Shown here piece after piece: positions 7,726 through 16,537 of a stretch of DNA of 19,848 nucleotides. Each line of letters opens with the position of its first letter. Position 1 is the stretch's first letter. This DNA comes from JBPESN01 sp051710625 (GTDB lineage Bacteria > Pseudomonadota > Gammaproteobacteria > Enterobacterales > Enterobacteriaceae). A program made the translations under genes and the position numbers. A model generated the notes under the pieces. It was given only the letters and a program-made list of their open reading frames with translations. It made no database searches and was not told where the DNA came from. The stretch is taken from positions 1 through 19,848 of the forward strand of contig NZ_JBPESN010000042.1 in the NCBI RefSeq assembly GCF_051710625.1, in the 5' to 3' direction.

Positions 7726-9852
7726 ATGAATTTACTGTTTGCCACCACGGCACAAGGTTTGGAAGAACTGTTAAGAAGCGAGCTGGAAACCCTGGGGGCC
7801 GCGTCGTGCAAAGTCGCGTTAGGCGGCGTGCACTTTCAGGCGGATAACCGGTTGCTTTACCGCGCGCTGCTGTGGAGTCGTCTGGCGTCGCGCATTGTCC
7901 TGCCGTTAAACGCGTTCAGCGTCGGCAGCGATGGCGATTTGTATCGTGGCGTGCAGGCGGTGGATTGGCCGTCACTGTTCACGGTCGATAAACGTTTCGC
8001 CGTGCATTTCAGCGGCACTAACGCGGCAATACGCAACAGCCAGTATGGTGCGCTGAAGGTCAAGGACGCCATCGTTGATAGCTTTACCCGCCACAACGCC
8101 CGCCGTCCCGATATTGACCGTCAGCAGCCGGATATCCGGATTCAGGCTTATCTGCACCGTGACCAGGTGATGTTGTCCCTCGACCTGAGCGGCAGCAGCC
8201 TGCACCAGCGCGGTTATCGCGATGCCGCCGGCCAGGCGCCGCTAAAGGAGAACCTGGCTGCCGCCATTGTGTTGCGCTCCGGCTGGCAGCCCGGCAGGCC
8301 GTTGCTGGACCCGATGTGCGGCTCCGGCACGCTGCTGATTGAAGCGGCGATGATTGCAGCCGATTGCGTCCCCGGCCTGACGCGGCCGTGTTGGGGATTC
8401 TCTGCCTGGTCCGGGCATGATGAGGCGCAATGGCAAGCGTCGTTGGACGAAGCGCGCGCGCGGGCCCAAACGGGCCTGGCGCAAACGTCCTCGCGTTTTT
8501 ACGGCTTCGATGTCGATGGCCGCGTGCTGGAAAAGGCGCGCCATAACGCCCGCCGCGCCGGCGTAGCGGCGTTGATAACCTTCCAGACCGGGGAGGTGGC
8601 CCAATTGGTTAATCCGCTGCCGGCGGGGCCTCGCGGGACCGTGGTGAGCAATCCCCCCTACGGTGAACGGCTGGAGAGTGAACCGGCGCTTATCGCCCTG
8701 CATAACCAGCTCGGTCGGGTAATGAAGAGTCAGTTTGGCGGCTGGCGGCTGTCGTTGTTCAGCGCTTCGCCGGCGCTGCTAGGCGCCTTGATGCTGCGTG
8801 CCGAACACAGTTTCAAAGCTAAAAACGGTCCGCTAGACTGCGAGCAGAAAAATTATTTGCTGGCGGAAACCGCCCCCGCTCCCGGTTCGGCGGAAGGGCA
8901 AATTGCCGCCGATTTCGCCAACCGCCTGCGCAAAAATGTACGATCGCTGCAAAAATGGGTCGAGCGGGAGAAGCTCGATTGCTACCGTCTGTATGACGCC
9001 GATCTGCCGGAATACAGTGTTGCTATCGATCGCTACAGCAGCTGGGTGGTGATTCAGGAGTATGTCGCGCCAAAAAGCGTTGACCCTGAGCGCGCGCGGC
9101 AGCGGTTATATGATGTGATTAACGCTACCCTGGTGGTGCTGGGCATACCGGCCAGCCGGCTGGTGGTGAAAGCGCGCGCGCGGCAGAAAGGTAAAAGCCA
9201 ATATGAAAAACTGGCGCAGAAGGGCGAATTCCTGCTGGTAGAGGAGTATGGCGCCAAATTATGGGTCAACTTGACCGACTACCTGGATACAGGACTGTTT
9301 CTCGATCACCGTATCGCGCGCAGAATGTCAGGAGAGATGAGCCGCGGCAAAGATTTCCTCAACCTGTTTGCCTATACCGGTAGCGCCAGTGTTCATGCCG
9401 GTATTGGCGGCGCGCGCAGCACCACGTCGGTCGATATGTCGCGCACTTATCTTGAGTGGGCGGAGAAAAATCTGCGCAGCAATGGGTTGGTGGGACGTCA
9501 GCATCGGCTGATACAGGCGGATTGCCTGGCGTGGATTGCGATGGCGCAGGAAACCTTCGATGTTATTTTTATCGCCCTGCCGACCTTTTCCAACTCTAAG
9601 CGCATGACCGACACCTTTGACGTGCAACGCGATCATTTGGCGCTGATGGTCCAGTTTAAACGGCTGTTGCGCCCCGGCGGCACCCTCATGTTCTCCAATA
9701 ACAGCCGCGGTTTCCAACTGGATGAGGCAGGTCTGGCCGCGCTGGGCCTGCGGGCGCAGTCGATAACCGATCGCACCCGTTCACCGGACTTCGCCCGCAA
9801 CCGCCAAATTCATCTCTGCTGGCTGATAAGTCATGCAGACAAGGACCTTTAA
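7726..9852 (+). CDS. rlmL: 23S rRNA methyltransferase RlmKL (m2G2445 / m7G2069), RlmK domain possibly defective
   Basis: RlmKL is a fused enzyme. The N-terminal half (THUMP plus RlmL) makes m2G2445, and the C-terminal half (RlmK) makes m7G2069 in 23S rRNA during 50S assembly. The 708-residue product compares with 702 in E. coli. The THUMP region is at the N-terminus (MNLLFATTAQGLEELL). The first SAM site, DPMCGSGTLLIEAAM, is near residue 196, and the RlmL catalytic motif NPPYGERL is at about 309. In the second domain, FLNLFAYTGSASVHAG and VDMSRTYLEWAEKNL are intact. The catalytic motif that reads IDPPTFSNSK in E. coli reads IALPTFSNSK here: Ala617-Leu618 replace Asp-Pro (9574-9579). The C-terminus is complete (FARNRQIHLCWL). 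RlmL activity is therefore likely and RlmK activity doubtful. The uup remnant follows after 3 bases, as in an operon. The frame shows no other damage. Confidence 0.95.
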   Translation: MNLLFATTAQGLEELLRSELETLGAASCKVALGGVHFQADNRLLYRALLWSRLASRIVLPLNAFSVGSDGDLYRGVQAVDWPSLFTVDKRFAVHFSGTNAAIRNSQYGALKVKDAIVDSFTRHNARRPDIDRQQPDIRIQAYLHRDQVMLSLDLSGSSLHQRGYRDAAGQAPLKENLAAAIVLRSGWQPGRPLLDPMCGSGTLLIEAAMIAADCVPGLTRPCWGFSAWSGHDEAQWQASLDEARARAQTGLAQTSSRFYGFDVDGRVLEKARHNARRAGVAALITFQTGEVAQLVNPLPAGPRGTVVSNPPYGERLESEPALIALHNQLGRVMKSQFGGWRLSLFSASPALLGALMLRAEHSFKAKNGPLDCEQKNYLLAETAPAPGSAEGQIAADFANRLRKNVRSLQKWVEREKLDCYRLYDADLPEYSVAIDRYSSWVVIQEYVAPKSVDPERARQRLYDVINATLVVLGIPASRLVVKARARQKGKSQYEKLAQKGEFLLVEEYGAKLWVNLTDYLDTGLFLDHRIARRMSGEMSRGKDFLNLFAYTGSASVHAGIGGARSTTSVDMSRTYLEWAEKNLRSNGLVGRQHRLIQADCLAWIAMAQETFDVIFIALPTFSNSKRMTDTFDVQRDHLALMVQFKRLLRPGGTLMFSNNSRGFQLDEAGLAALGLRAQSITDRTRSPDFARNRQIHLCWLISHADKDL

Positions 9853-9855
9853 GTC

Positions 9856-11773
9856 ATGTCATTAATTAGTCTTTCCGGCGCCTGGCTGTCGTTCAGCGGT
9901 GCGCCGCTGCTGGATAACACCGAGCTGCATATGGAGCGCAACGAGCGCGTCTGCCTGGTTGGGCGCAACGGCGACGGCAAATCCACCTTGATGAAAATTT
10001 TGAGTCGTGAGGTGCTGCTTGACGATGGTTAGCTGATTTTCGAGCAGGACGTGGTGGTCGCCCGCTTGCAGCAGGATCCGCCGCGTGATGTCACCGGCAG
10101 CGTGTTTGATTTCGTCGCCGAAGGCGTTGAGGCGCAGGCGCAGATACTAAAAGCTTACCACGCCATTTCCTAACAGGTAGAAAAGGATCCGAGCGAAAAA
10201 AATTTGGCGGAAATGAACCGGCTGATGGAAATTCTCGACCATCAGAACCTGTGGCATTTAGAAAAACGCATCCATGAGGTTATAGCGCAGATTGGTCTGG
10301 ACGCCGACAGCCAGCTGGCGTCGCTGTCCGGCGGCTGGCGGCGCTGGGTCGCGCGCTGGTGTGCAAGCCGCAGGTGTTGCTGCTGGATGAGCCGACCAAC
10401 CATCTGGATATTAAAACCATCGACTGGCTGGAAGCATTCCTGAAGACGTTCCCCGGCAGCATTATCTTCATTTCCCATGACCGATCGTTTATCCGCGCGA
10501 TGGCAACCCGCATCGTGGATCTGGACCGCGGTAAACTGGTTTCCTGACCGGGCAATTATGACAAATACCTGGAAGGGAAAGAAGAAAAACTCCGGGTGCA
10601 AGAGCCTGTAATCCGCCGAGTTTGATCGCAAACTGGCGCAGGAGGAGGTGTGGATCCGCCAGGGGATTTAGAGCCCGGCGCACGCGCAATGAAGGGCGGG
10701 TGCGCGCACTTAAAGCACTGCGTCAAGAGCGTTTCGAACAGTGCGAGGTGATGGGCAGCGCGAAGATTCAGGTGGAAGAAACGGCGCGGTCGGACAAAAT
10801 CGTCTTTGAGCTGGACGATGTCAGTTATGGCATTGAAGGGAAATCGCTGATTAGCCACTTCAGCGCCCAGGCGCAGCGCGTGGATAAAATTGCGCTTATT
10901 GGCCCCAACGGTTGCGGTAAAACCACGTTGCTAAAATTGATGCTGGGTCAGCTTCGCGCCGGCACCGGCCGCGTGCATTGCGGCACCAAGCTGGAAGTCG
11001 CCTATTTCGACCAGTATCGCGCGGTGCTGGATCCGGAACGGACCGTGATGGACAAACCTGGCCGAGGGTAATGCAGGAGGTGATAGTCAACGGTCGCTCG
11101 CGCCACGTATTGGGCTACCTGCAGGACTTTTTATTTCATCCAAAGCGGGCGATGACGCGGGTGAAAGCGCTTTCAGGCGGCGAGCGTAACCGGTTATTGC
11201 TGGCGCGACTGTTTCTTAATCCCAGCAACCTGCTGATCCTCGACGAACCCACTAACGATCATGATCTCGAAACCCTGTAACTGCTGGAAGAGCTACTCGA
11301 CAGTTATCAGGGCACCGTATTGCTGGTCAGCCACGATCGTCAGTTCGTCGATAATTCGGTAACTGAATGTTGGATTTTTACCGGGGAAGGGCGCATTGAG
11401 CGTTATGTCGGCGGCTATTTTGACGCCCAGCACCAGCGCAGCAATTGCCGCGCGTTAAGGGCACAACCGGCTCCGGCGCAAAGGGCGTCGGCACCCCGCC
11501 ACCGGCGCCATCCCATCTTCTGCCAAACGCGGCGGGGGGAAACTCAGTTATAACCTGCAACGGGAGCTAGAAACATTACCGGGGCAGATCGAGACGCTTG
11601 AGCAGGAAATCGGCCTACTGCAGGCGCAAATGGCGGCGCCAGACTTTTTCAGCCAACTTCATGAGACGACGCCGCCGGTGCTGACCGCGATCGCGCGGGC
11701 AGAGGAGGCGCTTGAACAGGCCTTCACCCGCTGGGAAACGCTGCAAGCGCAAAAGAACGGCGCAGCGGATTAG
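9856..11773 (+). pseudogene. uup: ABC-F ATPase Uup, inactivated
   Basis: Uup is a cytoplasmic, ribosome-associated ABC-F ATPase with two nucleotide-binding domains; loss raises precise transposon excision in E. coli. The start, MSLISLSGAWLSF, is three bases after rlmKL. The first Walker A reads GRNGDGKST (Ala to Asp compared with E. coli). Stops follow at 10030 (TAG) and 10171 (TAA). A short deletion after SLSGGW near 10340-10350 shifts the frame; LLLDEPTNHLD and FISHDRSFIR follow in the new one. A TGA at 10545, a TAA at 10609 (Gln codon), a TAG at 10669 and further frameshifts break the linker. The second Walker A, GPNGCGKTTLL, is intact. Frame changes near 11055-11085, a TAA at 11278 after LDEPTNDHDLETL, and further frameshifts after about 11440 follow. 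The C-terminal coiled coil (LSYNLQRELETLPG) ends at TAG 11771. It is among the most damaged genes here. Confidence 0.95.
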
Positions 11774-11841
11774 GGCATGGTGGACGGCTTGCGCCGGCCG
11801 CCGTTTATTCGCGCAAGCGGAGTGCACAATAGGAGGTAGGC

Positions 11842-13122
11842 GTGTGCGATCATCTACGACAGCAGCACCCTGTGCTTTGTCCGCATTGTGATTTATTAGT
11901 GGCGCTGCCGCCGCTGGCGCCCGGCCAGAAGGGAAGCTGCCCGCGCTGCCGCAATACCTTGCAGAGCTATTGGCCGAACCCGAAACGCCAGCCGATGGGT
12001 TTCGCCATCAGCGCGCTGGTGATGCAGGGGCTGGCCAATATGTTTCCTTTCGTCAATATGGAAGTCTCAGGGCTGAAACGTCAAATAACGTTGCCGCAAA
12101 TCCCGCTGGTGATGGTGAGCGATCATTTCTCCAGTCTGGCCGGCGTTTTTTGCTGTGCATGCAGGCGATTCCCGCCCTTTGCATGATAATGATTATCTTC
12201 TTATGCATGGACGTGCCGCTGCCGTTTCGCCTGAAAGCATTACTGGACAAGCTGTTATTTGCCCTACGCAGTTGGGGTATGGCGAAAATTTTCCTGGTCG
12301 GGGTGCTGGTCAGCTTTGTCAAATTGATGGCCTACGGTCAGATTGGTATCGTTAATAGTTTTATTCCTTTCTGTTTTTTTTGTTTGTTGCAGCTACGAGC
12401 GCTACAGTGCGTCGACCCGCGGTGGCGGTGGAACGTCATTATGCCGTATACCTCGCCGGTGAAACGTTTTCAAGCCCGGGCAAGGCGGTTTGGCGCAGTG
12501 TCTACGCGCCTGTAGCTGTTGCACACTTCTTCTGCCCGCCGACACACCGTTGCCTGCCCGCGCTGCCACGCCCTCGAGGGCGCGCGCTGCGGCAATAAGC
12601 CTCCAGTGGACGCTGGCGCTGCTGTTGACCTCATTAATGCTGTATATCCCGGCTAATCTGCTGCCGATTATGATTACCGATCGACTGGGTAACCGGCTCA
12701 ACTCCGCTATCATGGCCGGCGTTATCCTGCTGTGGGAGGACGGCTCGATCCCGGTTGCGCTGGTGATTTTTATCGCCAGTATCATGGTGCCCAGCCTGAA
12801 AATGATCGCGTTGGGCTGGCTGTGCTGGGACGCCGCCGGCAACGGAGAGCGCAAGGCGGCCGCCAGCGAGCGGATGCATCTCTTGTATGAGGTGGTGGAA
12901 TTCGTCGGCCGCTGGTCGATGATTGATGTCTTTGTTATAGCCGTCCTGTCCGGCCTGGTGCGCATGGGAAGCCTGATGAGCATCAGCCTCGGCATCGGCG
13001 TACTGCTGTTTGCCGCCGTGGTTATCCTGACCATGATAGCGGCCAAAACATTTGATACCCGTCTTTTGTGGGACAGGGCTGTGCAAAATACGTTAAAGAA
13101 GTCGACCGTTGATGGAAAATAA
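11842..13122 (+). pseudogene. pqiA: Inner-membrane protein PqiA, inactivated
   Basis: PqiA is the inner-membrane component of the PqiABC system, in which the MCE protein PqiB bridges the periplasm. The likely start is GTG 11842, five bases after a strong AGGAGG (11831-11836), reading CDHLRQQHPVLCPHCDLL. The first zinc-ribbon pairs are present (CPHC, CPRC), followed by membrane segments. A frameshift near 12145-12155 moves the continuation (LCMQAIPALCMIMIIFLC, WGMAKIFLVGVLVSFVKLMAYG) into another frame. Another near 12480-12500 switches to the frame that reads CLRACSCCTLLLPAD. The second CPRC of this ribbon lies out of frame (near 12553-12600) before SLQWTLALLLTSLMLYIPANLLPIM resumes in frame. 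The C-terminal half, ending with SERMHLLYEVVEFVGRWSMI and TFDTRLLWD, is open to TAA 13120. There are at least four frame changes in all. The end overlaps pqiB by 11 bases, keeping the operon layout. Confidence 0.93.
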
Positions 13123-14727
13123 TTATCAGGAAGCCCGGGTAGAGAAGATCAAGCGCCGGTCGCCGGTGTGGATCATTCCCATTGTCACCGTTCTTATCGG
13201 CGCCTGGATCCTGTTCTACCACTTCAGTCATCAGGGCAAAGTGATTACCCTGACGACCAGCAACGCCGACGGCATCGAGGCCGGTAAAACCGCCATCAAA
13301 AGCCACAGCGTCAATGTCGGCACCGTCGAGAGCGTGATGTTGACAAAGGACCTACGTCAGGTGGAAATCGAAGCGCGCATCTACAACGGCATGGAAAAGG
13401 TGCTTAACAAGGATTCGGCGTTTTGAGTGGTGAAACCGCAGATCGGCAAGGAAAGGGGGTCGGGGTTGGGGACCTTGTTATCCGGCGCCTACATCCAGTT
13501 ACAGCCCGGTTTCAGCACGGAGACGTCGCGGGAATTCACATTGCTGGACGCGCAGCCGCTGGCGTCCCCCCCCCGACGCGCGCGGCATCCGTATCCAGCT
13601 GGACCACGATCGATCCGGCCAATTGAGCGCGGGCGACCTGGTGCTGTTTCGCTGCTTTCGGGTCGGTACGGTGGAAACCAGCCACTTTGATCCGCTTAAG
13701 CGCATGATGAATATCAGCTGTTTGTCAACGCGCCCTATGACCGTCTGGTGACGAATAACGTGCGCTTCTGGAAAGACAGCGGCGTGGCGCTGAATCTGTC
13801 GGCCTCGGGCATGCGCGTGGAAATGGGCTCGCTGACTACCTTGTTTGCTGGCGGCGTCAGTTTTGATGTACCGACCGGCTGGGAACTGTGGGGGACGCCG
13901 CTAAAGAGCAGCAGCGTTACCAACTGTTCGATAATTAAAATGATATCGCCGATTCCCTCTATATCCAACATCAGGATTATGTGCTGTTCTTCGATGATTT
14001 GATTCGCGGCCTGCAGCCGGGGGCGCCGGTAGAGTTCCGCGGTATCCGGCTCGGGACCGTGGCGGAGGTGCCGTTCGCCACCGTCAGCGCCGATCAGGAA
14101 ATGAACGGTAACTACCGCGTCCCGGTGCTGATTCGCATTGAGCCGGATCGCTTTATCAGCAAAGTCGGCAAAAACTTCGATATCAATAAGAGCCTGGTCG
14201 CGGCAGAGGGGCAAGGGTTCCGCGCGGCGCTCAAGAGCGCTAATTTGCTGACCGGCGCGCTGTATGTCGATCTGGATTTTTACCCGCAGGCCAAAGCCTG
14301 GCCGGGACCCACAACCGTCAAGGGTTACCCGGTCATGCCGACGACCAGCGCCGGTCTCGCGCAGATACAACAGAAACTGACCGCTACGCTTGATAAAATT
14401 AACGCGTTACCGTTGGATCCGATGCTTAATCAGGCGATCAGCACGCTGGCGCAAAGCCGCAGCACGCTGCAGGAGCTACAGCGCACTTTGAAGGCCGTGA
14501 ATAAAATCACCGAAAGCGCGTCAATGTAGCAACTGCCTCAGGACATGCAACAAACGCTGAGAGAGCTGAACCGGAGCATGAAAGGGTTCCAGCCCGGCGC
14601 GCCCGCTTACACCAAAATGGTGGCGTACATGCAGCGCCTCGATCAGGTACTGCGTAAGCTGCAGTCGGTGCTGCGGACGCTGAACAGCAAGAGCAACGCG
14701 CTGGTATTTGAAGCGGATAAAGGTTAA
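13112..14727 (+). pseudogene. pqiB: MCE-family protein PqiB, inactivated
   Basis: PqiB is a membrane-anchored protein with three MCE domains that forms a periplasm-spanning tube for lipid movement. The start ATG 13112 gives MENNYQEARVEKIKRRSPVW and an N-terminal membrane segment (IIPIVTVLIGAWILFYHF). A TGA at 13424 replaces the Trp of FWVVKPQIG. A nine-C tract at 13566-13574 coincides with a frame change; DARGIRIQLD continues in another frame. A further change near 13715-13725 leads to VNAPYDRLVTNNVRFWKDSG, and one near 13890 (a run of five G) to the frame reading DSLYIQHQDYVLFFDDL. That frame has a TAA at 13936. The third MCE region (GLQPGAPVEFRGIRLGTV) and the C-terminal helices (AQIQQKLTATLDKIN) are in one frame. 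It carries an amber at 14527 (Gln codon, E. coli SMQQLP) and ends at TAA 14725. The gene is clearly non-functional. Confidence 0.95.
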
Positions 14728-14751
14728 AGATCCACAGCCGAAGAGGGCAAA

Positions 14752-15421
14752 ATGATGCAAAAAGGGAGAATTCTGGCGCTGGCGACGGTGCTATTGCTCA
14801 GCGCCTGCGCCAGCAGCGACGGTAACACCTACTATCAACTGCCGTACAAGGCGAGCAACACCGCGGCGACGCTGGCTTCCATCGAAGCAGGCGCTACGGC
14901 GTCCGGCGCGGGCGGTGTAGCCGATGTGCAGGGCGGGACCGCCACTCCCGTTTCGCGCCGGCAGCCCTGGTGTACGTCCCAAGCTTTGGGTCGCTCAGGT
15001 GTTGGTCGCGGATTTCCTGGCTGGCAACGGACTGGTGTATCAAACTAACGACGTCCAGTACACCACAGCGCGCAGCAACCTGTGGGGCAGCCCGCTGGAA
15101 CAGCAGTTACAGCAAACGCTGGTGGCGAATTTAAGCGCCGCGCTACTGGGCAGGCTGGTTTCCATACAGCCCATTGGCAGCGGTGAAGGCAACGATCAAT
15201 TATCGGTAACCCTCACCGGTTTCCACGGGCGTTATGACGGGCGCGCTATTGTTCAGGGGGTGTAGTTATTGACCCATGACGGGCGCGTCATTCGTCAGCC
15301 GTTTGATCTGGCGTTACCGCAGGAGAAGGATGGCTACGACGCGCTGGTGCGTACGCTGGCGCAGGGTTGGGGCACGGTAGGTCAGCAAGTGGCGAAAGAA
15401 TTTATAGCTATAAATAAATAA
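14752..15421 (+). pseudogene. pqiC: Outer-membrane lipoprotein PqiC (YmbA), inactivated
   Basis: PqiC is the outer-membrane lipoprotein partner of PqiB. The start is one of two adjacent ATGs (14752, 14755). The signal peptide ends in a lipobox LLLSAC with the lipidated Cys at residue 19, followed by NTYYQLPYKA. A long Ala/Gly-rich insertion compared with E. coli follows. A frameshift near 14950-14985 then moves the conserved part (KLWVAQVLVADFLAGNG, VYQTNDVQYTTARSNLWGSP, LVANLSAALLG) into another frame. An amber at 15263-15265 replaces the Trp of the family motif GEWLL. The remaining C-terminus (FDLALPQEKDGYDALVRTLAQ) ends at TAA 15419. With pqiA and pqiB also broken, the whole Pqi transport system is lost. 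Confidence 0.93.
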
Positions 15422-15589
15422 TTGTTTGTTATAAACATTTACATATGTCGCCGGCGGCGACGGTCAGTCCCGGCCGGCGTTGCCGACACAAGAAGCAATT
15501 CAGCGAGTTAAGGCGCCCTTCGTCATTTTTCGGGCCGAGAGATTTGTCAATATTGCCCGATTGAGATGACAGATAGATGACGCCACGGT

Positions 15590-15619
15590 TTGATCTTACG
15601 CGCTTTTCTCGTTAAAGAT
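15590..15619 (+). promoter_or_regulatory. Candidate promoter of rmf
   Basis: TTGATC at 15590-15595 and TAAAGAT at 15613-15619 have a 17-base spacing. The predicted start of transcription would be near 15626, at the left arm of the hairpin at 15624-15657. Only about 30 bases separate that hairpin from the rmf start codon, too few for a full promoter, so rmf transcription must begin upstream of or within the hairpin. Bases 15422-15589 hold no gene I recognise; there is one GC-rich inverted repeat (CGCCGG 15449-15454, CCGGCG 15474-15479) without a T-tract. Confidence 0.4.
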
Positions 15620-15623
15620 TAAG

Positions 15624-15657
15624 GGTAACCTCGGTATTCGGGGTTACCGTTTTTTTT
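15624..15657 (+). terminator. Terminator-like hairpin with T-tract just upstream of rmf
   Basis: GGTAACC (15624-15630) pairs exactly with GGTTACC (15642-15648) around an 11-base loop and is followed by G and eight T. By form it is a rho-independent terminator. It could end the decayed pqi operon. Because it lies only 30 bases before the rmf ATG, it may instead form the very 5' end of the rmf mRNA or act as an attenuator. Confidence 0.7.
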
Positions 15658-15687
15658 CAACCAGCCAAGATGATGAGGGATAAACCT

Positions 15688-15852
15688 ATGAAAAGACAAA
15701 AACGAAATCGTCTTGAACGTGCTCATTCACGCGGCTATCAAACGGGTCTGTCAGGGCGTACCCGTGGACTTTGTCCATATCAATCACTTGACGCACGCTC
15801 TCACTGGTTGGAAGGCTGGCGCAAAGCCATGGAAGACCGATCGGTAATTTGA
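15688..15852 (+). CDS. rmf: Ribosome modulation factor
   Basis: RMF binds 70S ribosomes in stationary phase and starts their pairing into inactive 100S particles (hibernation). The product is 54 residues (55 in E. coli), basic, and begins MKRQKRNRLERAHSRGYQTG. CPYQSL and WLEGWRKAMEDR in the second half match the family closely. I chose ATG 15688 because it aligns with the E. coli start and has GAGGG eight bases upstream; a longer in-frame start at 15670 would add six unconserved residues. It ends at TGA. All conserved positions seem intact even though the upstream pqi genes are decayed, so the gene is under selection. It is convergent with fabA. Confidence 0.95.
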   Translation: MKRQKRNRLERAHSRGYQTGLSGRTRGLCPYQSLDARSHWLEGWRKAMEDRSVI

Positions 15853-15877
15853 TCCGTCATCCAAGAACGACCTCTCT

Positions 15878-15897
15878 GCCGGGCGCGGCGGTTTTTT
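15878..15897 (+). terminator. Rho-independent terminator after rmf
   Basis: A short GC hairpin (GCCG 15878-15881, loop GGCG, CGGC 15886-15889) is followed by GG-free-ended T7 at 15892-15898. It begins 25 bases after the rmf stop and ends about 55 bases before the fabA stop on the other strand. The stem is short, but position and T-tract support a terminator for rmf. Confidence 0.65.
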
Positions 15898-15953
15898 TCG
15901 GGCGTTGACAGCACGTGCGCCGACAGACGTCAACGCTATGCCGGCAGGGAGCA

Positions 15954-16472
15954 TCAGAAGGCGGTGGTGTCCTTGAACAGGCCAACTTTCAGGTCACTCG
16001 CAGTATAAATGACGGTACCGTCGCACAGCACTTCCCCGTCCGCCATACCCATCACCAGTTTGCGATTAATTACGCGGCGGAAATGGATTCGGTAGGTGAC
16101 CTTTTTCGCGCTCGGCAGGATTTGCCCGGTGAATTTGACTTCACCTACGCCCAGCGCGCGGCCTTTGCCCTCCCCGCCCAGCCAGCCCAAATAGAAACCG
16201 ACTAACTGCCACATGGCATCCAGACCTAAACAGCCGGGCATTACCGGATCGCCGATAAAATGGCAACCGAAGAACCACATATCCGGGTGAATATCCAGTT
16301 CCGCTTCCACGAAACCTTTATTGTAATTGCCGCCGTCCTCGGTCATTTTAACCACCCGGTCCATCATCAGCATATTCGGTGCCGGCAACTGCGGGCCCTC
16401 TTTGCCGAACAGTTCGCCGCGGCTAGACGCCAGCAGATCTTTTTTTGTATAGGATTCGCGTTTATCTACCAT
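15954..16472 (-). CDS. fabA: 3-hydroxydecanoyl-ACP dehydratase/isomerase
   Basis: FabA dehydrates 3-hydroxydecanoyl-ACP and isomerises trans-2- to cis-3-decenoyl-ACP, the branch point to unsaturated fatty acids. The product is 172 residues, the same as E. coli, and nearly identical in sequence: MVDKRESYTKKDLLAS at the start, APNMLMMDRVVKM, and TASDLKVGLFKDTTAF at the end. The active-site stretch FGCHFIGDPVMPGCLGLDAM carries the catalytic His (about residue 71) and Asp (about 85). It ends in TGA. It lies 65 bases downstream of ycbZ on the same strand, as in E. coli; the promoter probably lies in this gap or in the end of ycbZ. I could not recognise a FadR or FabR site by eye. This is the most strongly conserved protein of the window. 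Confidence 0.98.
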   Translation of the reverse strand: MVDKRESYTKKDLLASSRGELFGKEGPQLPAPNMLMMDRVVKMTEDGGNYNKGFVEAELDIHPDMWFFGCHFIGDPVMPGCLGLDAMWQLVGFYLGWLGGEGKGRALGVGEVKFTGQILPSAKKVTYRIHFRRVINRKLVMGMADGEVLCDGTVIYTASDLKVGLFKDTTAF

Positions 16473-16537
16473 ATTTCTCTAAACTTTAATTATTGAGTCC
16501 TGCACATTACCCGACATGCTGGCCGCTGACAATTTCC

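Noticed and set aside
8242..8703. 153-codon minus-strand frame inside rlmKL
   Set aside because: Antisense shadow of the conserved methyltransferase domain, with no ribosome binding site or family likeness.
12402..13086. Minus-strand frames of 150 and 214 codons inside pqiA
   Set aside because: They oppose recognisable pqiA sequence and arise from its codon bias; low-complexity composition without motifs.
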